From Granulosicoccaceae bacterium (GTDB lineage Bacteria; Pseudomonadota; Gammaproteobacteria; Granulosicoccales; Granulosicoccaceae): 6,503 bases of DNA. The translations under genes and the position numbers were made by a program. Below the pieces are notes generated by a model that was not told the DNA's origin, searched no databases, and saw only the letters and a list, made by a program, of their open reading frames with translations. Shown here in pieces: positions 1 through 5,956 of the stretch (position 1 is the first letter of the stretch; every line of letters starts with the position of its first letter). The stretch is taken from NCBI GenBank assembly GCA_023301405.1, contig JALZUX010000490.1:1-6503 (forward strand), given 5' to 3'.

Positions 1-926
1 AGCTCTTGCGAGAGACTGTCTTCCAATACATTAAAAGCATCATTAGTTGCAACTGGCGCTGAGTTTTCACCTGAAAAAATGACCTGAACCGTAACAGGCG
101 CACTTGGCTCATTGACACCATCAGTCACCCGATAGGTAAAACTGTCTACAGTAGACGCTGGCACGTCACCCAAACCCTCGTAACGAAAACCACCATTGGA
201 CCGGAAGCTCTGACTAAATGTTGATAAGTTTGATGCAAAACGAGGCAGCTCTACCAGCTCTGCGGTTAAGCACGTGTTAGTAACATGCTCATCATCATCA
301 TCATTAACCAACACTCCGTCTGATCCGTCGATCTTCTCACAGCGATCATTGTAGTTAACCCCTCCATTCTGAACGAAACCCGGAAAAATCAGTTGATAAG
401 TATCAGCTGCCGGAATCGGTGCTGCATTCACCCCGACGTCAAAGCAAAAAACCGCCCTGGTCGGGTCAGTGGCAGAACCGTCGCGGTCAACAAATGAAAG
501 TTCGTATTCCAGCCCTATCGGTGCGTATAAAGGTGGCGGAAAGACAACCACTTCATTGTCAGAGGGAACAAAGTCCACTGAGCAGGTTGGCTGATCTGCA
601 AGGCATGCTTCGAGCAAAGAATTGGGCACAATCGAAAAATCGAGCTCAGCACGACACTCTTCCAGTTGTCCCTGGCGCAAAATTCGAGCTGATACCGACG
701 CAATGCCAGTGTCATCGCTGGCAGGAATACGAATAACGCTATTGCCATTGCTAAGCACATCACCATCATTCAACGTAACAGACGGCAGAGTGTTCTCACC
801 TCGCTCGCCTGAATCAGAACCTGAACCACCATTGCTGCAGCCTGCAAGCGCCACAAGAAAACAGAGCAACAGAAGAATTTTTTTATCCACGAACCTGGGC
901 ACCTTTAGGATTGTTTTCTCATACAT
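1..926 (-). CDS. Tandem Ig-like/cadherin-like repeat lipoprotein (5' part, runs off left edge)
   Basis: Reading the minus strand from 926 gives an uninterrupted frame of 308 codons that leaves the window at base 1, so the C-terminal part is missing. It begins with a basic segment (FVDKK), a hydrophobic run and the lipobox LAGC, with the lipidated Cys at residue 30; a Gly/Ser-rich linker follows. Residues about 47-165 look like a first Ig-like domain. Residues about 168-283 resemble a cadherin-like/Big_9 (tandem-95) domain: GVLVNDDDDE, then LTAELV, then DSFTYRVTDG and a closing beta strand. A further repeat starts at about 289 (NSAPVATNDAF, then LEDS). By family analogy it is a surface-anchored adhesin-like or calcium-binding envelope protein; its ligand is unknown. 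The start is uncertain. ATG 926 (GAG seven bases upstream) was chosen, ATG 929 and ATG 959 are in frame, and GTG 890, preceded by AAGGTG, would give a classic 17-residue lipoprotein signal. Confidence is high for the lipoprotein and repeat type and low for function. Confidence 0.85.
   Translation of the reverse strand, partial: MYEKTILKVPRFVDKKILLLLCFLVALAGCSNGGSGSDSGERGENTLPSVTLNDGDVLSNGNSVIRIPASDDTGIASVSARILRQGQLEECRAELDFSIVPNSLLEACLADQPTCSVDFVPSDNEVVVFPPPLYAPIGLEYELSFVDRDGSATDPTRAVFCFDVGVNAAPIPAADTYQLIFPGFVQNGGVNYNDRCEKIDGSDGVLVNDDDDEHVTNTCLTAELVELPRFASNLSTFSQSFRSNGGFRYEGLGDVPASTVDSFTYRVTDGVNEPSAPVTVQVIFSGENSAPVATNDAFNVLEDSLSQE
289..303. repeat. Short trinucleotide repeat (ATC/GAT)
   Basis: About five tandem TCA/ATC units lie inside the repeat lipoprotein gene. 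On the coding strand they read as GAT codons and encode the run DDDDE near residues 209-213, in the loop where related cadherin-like domains carry an acidic 'ND.D.D' motif. Such a run could vary in copy number by slippage without shifting the frame. Confidence 0.55.
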
Positions 927-1013
927 CATCTTTCTCACAAAGCAGGCATTTACCGTCATGACGTAAAGTGTACACCAGAGATGATTAAGGCGTTGCCTAT
1001 CACGATGAAAACT

Positions 1014-1029
1014 TTCGTTACATAACGAA
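1014..1029. promoter_or_regulatory. Perfect palindrome, possible operator
   Basis: TTCGTTA, then CA, then TAACGAA: two perfect 7-base arms around a 2-base centre. It lies about 90 bases upstream of the lipoprotein start and downstream of birA. The two-base loop is too small for a terminator hairpin and no T-run follows, so a binding site for a dimeric regulator of the lipoprotein gene is the more natural reading. No regulator is identified, and a chance palindrome cannot be excluded. Confidence 0.3.
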
Positions 1030-1132
1030 GACCGACCACCCTACAAGATACCTGTCAATTGAATCAGTTTTTGCCAACTGCGTACAGGTTAATGACCACA
1101 GCGCGCACGATTCCGTATTTTTGTTACCACAT

Positions 1133-1966
1133 TTAAGCTCGTCTAACGCTAACCTCACCCGACGATACAAACACGCAGGCCGTGCCTGTTTGTACTCTCA
1201 GTCGTCCAGTCTCATCCACGCCGTCAGCACGCCCTTGCAAAGCTTGAGCGCTGCCCGGATTGACTTCAACTTGCGCACCGGCAAAAGCATCATAGCGAGG
1301 CCAATCCCGCGCTAAAATGCCCATATTGTCAGTGACCGATCCACTACTACAACGAAGGTAGACTGCGGCGGCTAAATTCCCGATAAGCAGCGACCGGTCT
1401 GGTGGAAAGCCACCACACTGATCGAATAAATCGGTACTGGCCTGGTCAATTTCCTTTTGCTCCGCGCCACGCTGGTAGTTAACACCGATGCCTACAATCA
1501 ACGTGGTTGTGTGAGCAGTATGGCTCGCCACCTCAACCAGAATTCCAACCAGTTTTGCATCGTTTACCAGGATGTCATTTGGCCACTTGATTTTTGCCTG
1601 TGCAACTGACCACTGCCACAAACAGTCACACACCGCAGCACCAGCTAGCAGCGACACACCCCCGACGTCAACTAGCGCAACCGGCACAGTGAATCTCAAT
1701 GAAAAGGTAACCCCACGCAATGGCGTATGCCAAGTTTTTCCTCGCCGCCCTCGACCCGCCGTTTGATGTTCAGCTGCGCAAACCTGTAAGTCGGGAGTAT
1801 TCCTGCCAAATGAAGTACTACCAGCCTGCCCTTTTACAAGCCAGCTATTAGTCGAATCAACAGAATCTAATACCGTTACCTCACTAGTGACAGAAAGACG
1901 ACCATTGATTTCACTTTCTATGACACTAACGCTCAAATTCGCCAGTGAAACGCCACTTTCATTCAT
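1133..1966 (-). CDS. birA: Biotin--[acetyl-CoA-carboxylase] ligase, catalytic-only form
   Basis: Activates biotin with ATP to biotinyl-5'-AMP and transfers it to the biotin-carrier lysine of acetyl-CoA carboxylase and similar enzymes in the cytoplasm. The 277-residue product carries the ligase motifs in order: DSTN (37-40), the biotinyl-AMP loop GRGRRG (71-76), KWPND (127-131) and KLVGILVE with the active-site lysine at 138. A small C-terminal beta domain with DETGRLRV follows (about 229-275). E. coli BirA has about 320 residues because it starts with a winged-helix domain that represses the bio operon. Here that part is absent: the motifs begin some 50 residues earlier and an in-frame TAG directly precedes the ATG, so the domain is not hidden by a late start choice. 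The enzyme is therefore probably monofunctional (group I) and not a repressor. An AGG eight bases before the ATG is the likely ribosome site. No coaX follows, although birA-coaX pairs are common in relatives. Confidence 0.96.
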   Translation of the reverse strand: MNESGVSLANLSVSVIESEINGRLSVTSEVTVLDSVDSTNSWLVKGQAGSTSFGRNTPDLQVCAAEHQTAGRGRRGKTWHTPLRGVTFSLRFTVPVALVDVGGVSLLAGAAVCDCLWQWSVAQAKIKWPNDILVNDAKLVGILVEVASHTAHTTTLIVGIGVNYQRGAEQKEIDQASTDLFDQCGGFPPDRSLLIGNLAAAVYLRCSSGSVTDNMGILARDWPRYDAFAGAQVEVNPGSAQALQGRADGVDETGRLRVQTGTACVFVSSGEVSVRRA

Positions 1967-2002
1967 CTAAAACACCTGATCAGTGAAGTTACAAACTCCC
2001 AC

Positions 2003-2008
2003 ATTGTA
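2003..2008 (-). promoter_or_regulatory. Possible -10 box for birA
   Basis: On the minus strand TACAAT matches the sigma-70 -10 consensus at five of six positions and lies about 37 bases before the birA ATG. No good -35 hexamer is present at 16-18 bases, so the call rests on the -10 and its position. Confidence 0.3.
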
Positions 2009-2035
2009 TGCATAAAGTTCCTCTCCAAAACCGCC

Positions 2036-2057
2036 GATAGTCAAGTTAATCACTATC
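2036..2057. promoter_or_regulatory. Inverted repeat in the birA/transglycosylase divergent region
   Basis: GATAGT and ACTATC form perfect 6-base arms around a 10-base spacer, ending seven bases before the GGAG ribosome site of the transglycosylase gene. It could be an operator or a small mRNA hairpin near the start. Arms of this length also arise by chance. Confidence 0.2.
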
Positions 2058-2063
2058 TTGAGC

Positions 2064-2067
2064 GGAG
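2064..2067 (+). promoter_or_regulatory. Ribosome binding site fixing a TTG start
   Basis: GGAG (within AGCGGAGAAC) sits seven bases before TTG 2075. It decides in favour of this rare start over the ATG at 2090, which has no upstream purine-rich motif. Confidence 0.7.
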
Positions 2068-2074
2068 AACCTCA

Positions 2075-2719
2075 TTGAACAAACAGACATGGATGAAAGC
2101 GGCGAGTATTTTACTAGCCTGCTTCACCAGCCAGGTAACCAATGCAGACAAAACCTACGTCTACGAGGAGACCGACGGTACTGTTTGGTACACAAACGTA
2201 GCCCCCACTTCGCAGGACAGCTCTAGGTTTCAGCTTGTAGCAGTTAAAGGCAGATCGACCGCGACATCAAGTTGTCGAGGAATGTCCCCCAGTAAACTGG
2301 ATCATCGCGCGATCGCTTACAATTCTACCATTCAAAAGTTCGCTACTGAATTCAAGGTAGATTCAAAGCTCATCAAGGCTGTCGTCAGAAACGAATCCTG
2401 CTTTGATAAAATGGCGGTATCGTCTGCCGGTGCACAAGGTCTGATGCAATTAATGCCGCCCACAGCCAAATCGCTTGGAGTCCAGGACGCCTTCGACGCC
2501 GAGCAAAACCTGCGCGGCGGCGTTCGCTACCTTAGCGAGCTAATCACCCGTTATGACAACAATCTAGCTCTTGCACTTGCTGCCTATAACGCCGGCCCGG
2601 GCACCGTTGCAAAGTTCGCAGGCGTGCCTCCGTACAAAGAAACAAAGCTCTATATTGAAAGGGTGATGAATTCTTACCGTGAGTATCTGCAAGAGTACCT
2701 GCAGGCCGACGCAGGTTAG
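2075..2719 (+). CDS. Periplasmic lytic transglycosylase (SLT domain) with N-terminal DUF4124-like segment
   Basis: Cleaves peptidoglycan glycan strands to 1,6-anhydro-muropeptides in wall remodelling or recycling. The 214-residue product starts with an export signal (likely cut after TNA, residue 24) and a DUF4124-like beta segment (YVYEETDGTVWYTN, about 28-41). The SLT domain covers about 80-200: catalytic Glu107 in NESCF, GAQGLMQLMP (119-128), RGGVRYL (147-153) and AYNAGPG (170-176). The start is TTG at 2075, with GGAG seven bases upstream. The next in-frame ATG (2090) has no such site and would shorten the signal's basic region. Cys109 replaces the small residue usual after the catalytic ES pair; with Cys67 it might form a periplasmic disulfide. 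LLAC (13-16) weakly resembles a lipobox, so lipidation is possible but less likely. The gene stands alone, divergent from birA. Family assignment is firm; the specific MltC/Slt-like subtype is not resolved. Confidence 0.94.
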   Translation: MNKQTWMKAASILLACFTSQVTNADKTYVYEETDGTVWYTNVAPTSQDSSRFQLVAVKGRSTATSSCRGMSPSKLDHRAIAYNSTIQKFATEFKVDSKLIKAVVRNESCFDKMAVSSAGAQGLMQLMPPTAKSLGVQDAFDAEQNLRGGVRYLSELITRYDNNLALALAAYNAGPGTVAKFAGVPPYKETKLYIERVMNSYREYLQEYLQADAG

Positions 2720-2777
2720 AGGCTGCACCGGGAAAATTACTAAACCCACTCACTCCGTATCAGCAACCACTTCATTG

Positions 2778-2804
2778 AACGCTTTTAATGGCAAATTAAG
2801 CGTT
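2778..2804. other. Stem-loop after the transglycosylase gene
   Basis: AACGCTT and AAGCGTT form a perfect 7-bp stem with a 13-base loop, 58 bases after the transglycosylase stop. Neither side is followed by a T-run, so it is not a standard intrinsic terminator. It may protect the mRNA 3' end or be a weak bidirectional terminator if the minus-strand frame ending at 2850 is real. The rest of 2720-3078 shows no other supported gene. Confidence 0.3.
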
Positions 2805-2849
2805 GCGGCAGGTTAAGGAATTTATCGCTAATCACCAGCAGCATTAGGC

Positions 2850-3080
2850 TTAGGTTGAGTCTTTAGGTTTTGCGCAACCAAACACCACGGCCGCTCTTAG
2901 TATATTAATAATCAGAACCGTTTTCTGATACTTAAAAGCACACACATTACGCATCAACAACGATTTGGTCAGCCCCATATAGGATTTCAACTCGCCGTAG
3001 GTGAAAAATTCAAAATCGGTTTTGTCGCGATAATTATCTGGCGTTACACTAAAGCACCATTCCTCACTGTAAGCCACCAT
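2850..3080 (-). CDS. Tentative small hypothetical protein, 76 aa
   Basis: An open minus-strand frame from ATG 3080 to TAA 2850 fills most of the gap before the deaminase gene. I do not recognise the product. It begins MVAYSEEWCFSV, has an aromatic and acidic middle (TDFEFFTYGELKSYMGL) and a hydrophobic stretch near residues 55-69 (VLIINILRAAVVFGC), so it could be membrane-associated. Codon choice in the first half looks gene-like. Against it, no Shine-Dalgarno motif precedes the ATG, and the frame stays open upstream into the antisense of the deaminase gene, so it may be an accidental frame. Its start codon overlaps that of the deaminase gene head to head (CATG, 3078-3081). Confidence 0.2.
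   Translation of the reverse strand: MVAYSEEWCFSVTPDNYRDKTDFEFFTYGELKSYMGLTKSLLMRNVCAFKYQKTVLIINILRAAVVFGCAKPKDST
3022..3050 (+). promoter_or_regulatory. Putative sigma-70 promoter for the deaminase gene
   Basis: TTGTCG (3022-3027) and TACACT (3045-3050) each match consensus at four of six positions and are separated by the ideal 17 bases. Transcription would start near 3057, leaving a leader of about 22 bases. Confidence 0.35.
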
Positions 3081-3675
3081 GCATACTGACAATCCCACCG
3101 CCCTGACCAGTCGACTTCTGGAAGCGATTGAACACGACATTCTACCTTTAACGAAAGAAGGAGTGTCAAAGGGCAATAAAATATTTGGCGCTGCCCTGCT
3201 TCTTAAAAGCGACTTATCGACCCTGCTAGCTGAAACTAATAACGAGCTGGAAAATCCGCTATGGCACGGGGAAATGCACACGCTGAAACGTTACTACGAA
3301 ATGCCGGAGGACCAACGCCCACCACCGTCAGAGCTAATTTTTCTGACCACTCACGAACCTTGTAGCCTATGCCTGTCTGCCATCACTTGGACCGGCTTCG
3401 ATAATTTCTACTATTTTTTCTCGCATCTGGACTCGCGAGATGCTTTTGCCATTCCCCATGATTTGAAAATTCTGAAAGAGGTATTTAACGTAGAGCCTGG
3501 TGGCTATCGACACAGTAACGAATTTTGGGCTTGTCACAGCATTAGGGAGCTTGCAGCGAATTGCTCGCAACCACAGCAATTTGATGAGCAGATATTAAAG
3601 GTAGCAACAGCCTACGATGCGCTATCCGAAGTTTATCAACAAGGAAAGACTGGTAATTCGATACCACTGAACTAG
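3079..3675 (+). CDS. Zinc-dependent nucleoside/nucleobase deaminase of the CDA superfamily
   Basis: Probably removes an amino group from a cytosine- or guanine-type base or nucleoside; the substrate cannot be read from sequence. The 198-residue product shows the two zinc-site motifs: HGE at 63-65 (His63 ligand, Glu65 proton shuttle) and PCSLC at 94-98 (Cys95 and Cys98 ligands), followed by SAITWTGFDNFYY. The core fold covers about 15-125, and FGAALLL (36-42) is the expected strand before the active site. HGE rather than HAE also occurs in yeast cytosine deaminase, whereas TadA normally has HAE; with the long C-terminal part (about 125-198), a tRNA adenosine deaminase seems unlikely. An in-frame TAA three codons upstream (3070) fixes ATG 3079 as the earliest start, and no clear Shine-Dalgarno sequence precedes it. 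It appears monocistronic. Superfamily confidence is high and substrate confidence is low. Confidence 0.88.
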   Translation: MHTDNPTALTSRLLEAIEHDILPLTKEGVSKGNKIFGAALLLKSDLSTLLAETNNELENPLWHGEMHTLKRYYEMPEDQRPPPSELIFLTTHEPCSLCLSAITWTGFDNFYYFFSHLDSRDAFAIPHDLKILKEVFNVEPGGYRHSNEFWACHSIRELAANCSQPQQFDEQILKVATAYDALSEVYQQGKTGNSIPLN

Positions 3676-3692
3676 TGTAACTGTCCGATGGT

Positions 3693-3721
3693 GCATGTAA
3701 ACTTTACTTCGCATTACATGC
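3693..3721. other. Stem-loop downstream of the deaminase gene
   Basis: GCATGTAA and TTACATGC form a perfect 8-bp stem with a 13-base loop, starting 18 bases after the deaminase stop. There is no T-run after it and the stem is A+T-rich, so it is at best a weak or factor-assisted terminator or an mRNA 3'-end structure. The remaining bases to the tRNA gene hold no supported gene. Confidence 0.35.
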
Positions 3722-3843
3722 CATTGCAGCGATGTTGCGAGTTATCTGTTAGATTCCCTTGCATATACCGCTAGGGGGCTTCACAAAATCACCACTGCGA
3801 AAACTTAAGCAAGCTTTCTGTAAGAAAATACAACAATAAGAAT

Positions 3844-3919
3844 TGGAGCTGGCGAACGGAGTCGAACCGCCGACCGGCTGATTACAAATCAGCTGCTCTA
3901 CCAACTGAGCTACGCCAGC
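3844..3919 (-). tRNA. tRNA-Thr (anticodon UGU)
   Basis: The 76-base minus-strand segment folds into a full cloverleaf. The acceptor stem is GCTGGCG/CGCCAGC (seven perfect pairs), the D arm GCTC-AGTTGGTA-GAGC, the anticodon stem GCTGA/TCAGC with loop TTTGTAA, the variable loop CGGTC, and the T arm GGCGG-TTCGACT-CCGTT. The anticodon TGT reads threonine ACA codons. The 3' CCA is encoded and the discriminator base is T (U73), where E. coli threonine tRNAs have A. The T stem contains two adjacent G-U pairs, slightly unusual but within normal limits. The gene stands alone and is transcribed away from glnS. Confidence 0.97.
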
Positions 3920-3928
3920 TCCGAACCC

Positions 3929-3948
3929 CTAATGTTAGTCCACATTAG
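3929..3948. repeat. Inverted repeat in the tRNA-Thr leader region
   Basis: CTAATGT and ACATTAG form perfect 7-base arms around a 6-base loop, beginning 10 bases upstream of the mature tRNA 5' end. If transcription starts near 3961 it would be a hairpin in the precursor leader. It could affect processing or be an operator in the shared tRNA/glnS control region. Confidence 0.35.
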
Positions 3949-3967
3949 CTCGGACTTCAAACTTCTT

Positions 3968-3995
3968 ATGATATTTTTTTTGCGTCACACGACAA
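3968..3995 (-). promoter_or_regulatory. Putative promoter for tRNA-Thr
   Basis: On the minus strand TTGTCG (3995-3990), a 16-base spacer that includes eight consecutive A residues, and TATCAT (3973-3968; five of six matches) form a plausible sigma-70 promoter. Transcription would start near 3961, about 40 bases before the tRNA. A second, weaker pair lies closer (TTGAAG, 17 bases, TAACAT) and is followed by a G-rich stretch. Confidence 0.4.
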
Positions 3996-4068
3996 ACAAT
4001 AGGTTTCTCACACATTTTGTAACCGCCAATAGACCCAATCGGCCGTACACTTAGCACACAACGACAAC

Positions 4069-4074
4069 TAAAAT
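4069..4074 (+). promoter_or_regulatory. Possible -10 box giving a leaderless glnS mRNA
   Basis: TAAAAT matches the -10 consensus at five of six positions and ends five bases before the glnS ATG. A start site at the usual distance would fall on or next to the A of the ATG. No Shine-Dalgarno motif lies in the preceding 20 bases. The -35 region is poor (TACACT at 17 bases). Confidence 0.35.
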
Positions 4075-4079
4075 ACCTA

Positions 4080-5738
4080 ATGACCACCGAAACTGATCTG
4101 ATCCCGACCCATTTCATCCGCAATATGATTGAAAAGGATGTCGCCAACAATAAACACGACAAACTCGTGGCGACCCGCTTTCCACCAGAACCCAACGGTT
4201 ACTTGCACCTTGGTCACGCAAAATCAATTTGTCTGAACTTTGGCATAGCCGAAGAATTCAACGGCTGGACCAACCTTCGCTTTGACGACACCAACCCGGA
4301 TAAAGAAAGCGAGGAATACATGAGCGCGATCAAGCGCGATGTTGACTGGCTAGGTTTTGAATGGAAATCATTATGTTACTCATCAGACTACTTTGACCAG
4401 CTTTACGACTACGCAGTCTTACTGGTGAAAAAAGGCGTCGCGTATGTTGACAGTCTAAGCGCTGAGGAAATCCGGGAATACAGAGGATCATTAACAGAGC
4501 CGGGGAAAGAGAGCCCCTACAGAAATCGAAGTGTAGAACAAAACATTGAGCTTCTGGAAGGCATGAATAACGGCGAATACGAGGAAGGCGAACATATTCT
4601 TCGACTTAAAATCGATATGGCCTCAAGCAATATAAACATGCGTGACCCGGCCATTTATCGAATCAAGAAAACACACCACTACCGAACCGCCGATAAATGG
4701 AATATTTATCCCCTCTACGACTACACCCACTGCCTGTCAGATGCCATCGAAGGCATTACTCATTCCCTATGTACGCTCGAATTCGAAGACCATCGCCCGC
4801 TCTACAACTGGGTGCTTGAACAAATCCAGCCCGAAGGCAGACCCGAACAAACAGAATTTGGACCACTTAACCTCGAGTACACGGTACTAAGCAAACGCAA
4901 ATTACTGCAGCTGGTTGAAAGCAAAAAGGTAAGCGGATGGGACGATCCTAGAATGCCGACACTTAGCGGGCTTCGTCGCCGTGGCTATACACCCGCATCG
5001 ATCAAAGAATTTTGCAAACTCATTGGAATTACAAAAAACAGCGCCCTGATCGAGTTGCTAGTGCTCGAAAATTGCATTCGTGACGAACTCAATGAAATGG
5101 CAGAACGCCGCATGGCGGTCCTTGAACCAATCAAAGTTGTTGTTACGACATGGCCTGAAGATAAGATCGAAACCCTACAGGTGGCTAACCATCCAAACCA
5201 ACCAGAACTCGGCAATCGCTCAATCAACTTTGGCCGCGAGCTGTACATAGAGCGTTCTGATTTTGAAGAAATCCCACCACCTAAGTTCAAACGGCTCATT
5301 ACCGGCGGTGAAGTGCGCTTGCGCAGCAGTTATGTAATTCGCTGTGATACGGTAGTGAAAGATGATGACAACAACATCATCGAGCTACATTGCAGCCACG
5401 ACCCGGAGACCCTCGGCAAGAAACCGGAAGGCCGCAAAGTCAAAGGAGTAATCCACTGGGTCAGTGCAGCAGACGCGGTATCGGCAGAAGTTAGAGTTTA
5501 CGACCGCCTGTTTAGTCAGCCAGAACCACTAGCACACGAAAACTTCATTGACGCACTTAACCCTGACTCCCTCCAAACTCATCCCGATGCAAAGGTTGAA
5601 TACGCAGTTTCCACAGCCGCCGTTGAAACCCGCTTTCAATTTGAACGCCAGGGATATTTCGTAGTTGACAAAGACACAACAACCGAACGCCCAGTGTTAA
5701 ATCGTGTCGTACCACTAAGAGACAATTGGACCAAATGA
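4080..5738 (+). CDS. glnS: Glutamine--tRNA ligase
   Basis: Charges tRNA-Gln directly with glutamine using ATP, in the cytoplasm. The product has 552 residues, against 554 for E. coli GlnRS, so it is full length. A class I Rossmann core holds the HIGH-type motif HLGH (43-46, in [12 protein letters not shown]) and the KMSKS-type motif VLSKRKL (269-275). Between them are RFDDTNP (67-73) and [19 protein letters not shown] (226-244). [15 protein letters not shown] (288-302) follows the KMSKS loop. These are GlnRS rather than bacterial GluRS signatures. The two beta-barrel anticodon-binding domains occupy about 340-550, with [13 protein letters not shown] near 458-470. ATG 4080 aligns with the N-terminus of known GlnS, the frame has no other start codon back to the TAA at 4020, and no Shine-Dalgarno sequence is visible. 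The gene appears monocistronic and is divergent from tRNA-Thr, not next to a tRNA-Gln gene. A dedicated GlnS implies that the Glu-tRNA-Gln amidotransferase route is not essential for tRNA-Gln. Confidence 0.99.
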   Translation: MTTETDLIPTHFIRNMIEKDVANNKHDKLVATRFPPEPNGYLHLGHAKSICLNFGIAEEFNGWTNLRFDDTNPDKESEEYMSAIKRDVDWLGFEWKSLCYSSDYFDQLYDYAVLLVKKGVAYVDSLSAEEIREYRGSLTEPGKESPYRNRSVEQNIELLEGMNNGEYEEGEHILRLKIDMASSNINMRDPAIYRIKKTHHYRTADKWNIYPLYDYTHCLSDAIEGITHSLCTLEFEDHRPLYNWVLEQIQPEGRPEQTEFGPLNLEYTVLSKRKLLQLVESKKVSGWDDPRMPTLSGLRRRGYTPASIKEFCKLIGITKNSALIELLVLENCIRDELNEMAERRMAVLEPIKVVVTTWPEDKIETLQVANHPNQPELGNRSINFGRELYIERSDFEEIPPPKFKRLITGGEVRLRSSYVIRCDTVVKDDDNNIIELHCSHDPETLGKKPEGRKVKGVIHWVSAADAVSAEVRVYDRLFSQPEPLAHENFIDALNPDSLQTHPDAKVEYAVSTAAVETRFQFERQGYFVVDKDTTTERPVLNRVVPLRDNWTK

Positions 5739-5754
5739 ATTATCACTGTATAAA
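5726..5754 (+). promoter_or_regulatory. Possible promoter for the LysM-sixA operon
   Basis: TTGGAC (5726-5731) and TATAAA (5749-5754) are 17 bases apart; the -10 matches at five of six positions and the -35 at three. It overlaps the end of glnS and would give an untranslated leader of about 225 bases before the LysM gene. Read-through from glnS is an alternative. Confidence 0.3.
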
Positions 5755-5801
5755 GGATTTATTAGTGTCCATTTCATCGAGTTACCCGAGACTTAAGAAC
5801 C

Positions 5802-5956
5802 TGTCCGAGAATCTGTATTTACTGCGTGCTCTGTCTTTTGGCCAATCATTGCCAGCAACCTTATTAAAAAAGAAGTGCGGCAACTCGCCTCGATCGATCG
5901 AAATATTTGAGCTGCAGTCTTCTCGCACCCTTGCCGCCACCCGGGGCTCTCGGACA
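5802..5956. repeat. 9-bp perfect inverted repeat spanning the glnS-LysM gap
   Basis: TGTCCGAGA (5802-5810) and TCTCGGACA (5948-5956) are exact reverse complements 137 bases apart, framing most of the 245-base intergenic region. In between lie a 12-base palindrome TCGATCGATCGA (5890-5901) with two GATC sites and, directly after, AAATATTT. No flanking target duplication is visible, so a mobile remnant is not supported; a structured leader RNA or chance are alternatives. Confidence 0.35.

Noticed and set aside
515..769. 84-codon minus-strand frame with a hydrophobic, signal-like N-terminus
   Set aside because: It is in a different frame inside the repeat lipoprotein gene, whose uninterrupted frame with lipobox and Ig-like motifs explains the region.
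1050..1088. ACCTGT ... ACAGGT inverted repeat downstream of birA as a terminator
   Set aside because: Only six bases per arm with a long loop and no T-run; within chance expectation.
2075..2125. Transglycosylase as a lipoprotein with lipobox LLAC (Cys16)
   Set aside because: Leu at -2 is a poor lipobox residue and the hydrophobic run before Cys16 is short; an ordinary signal peptidase cleavage after TNA (residue 24) fits better.
3081..3281. Upstream extension of the minus-strand frame that ends at 2850 (143 codons in total)
   Set aside because: This part lies fully antisense to the deaminase N-terminus and zinc motif region; the codon constraint there comes from the deaminase.
3780..3843. 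Intrinsic terminator for tRNA-Thr
   Set aside because: Short complementary stretches and runs of four T residues occur, but no stable stem with an adjacent T-run could be built.
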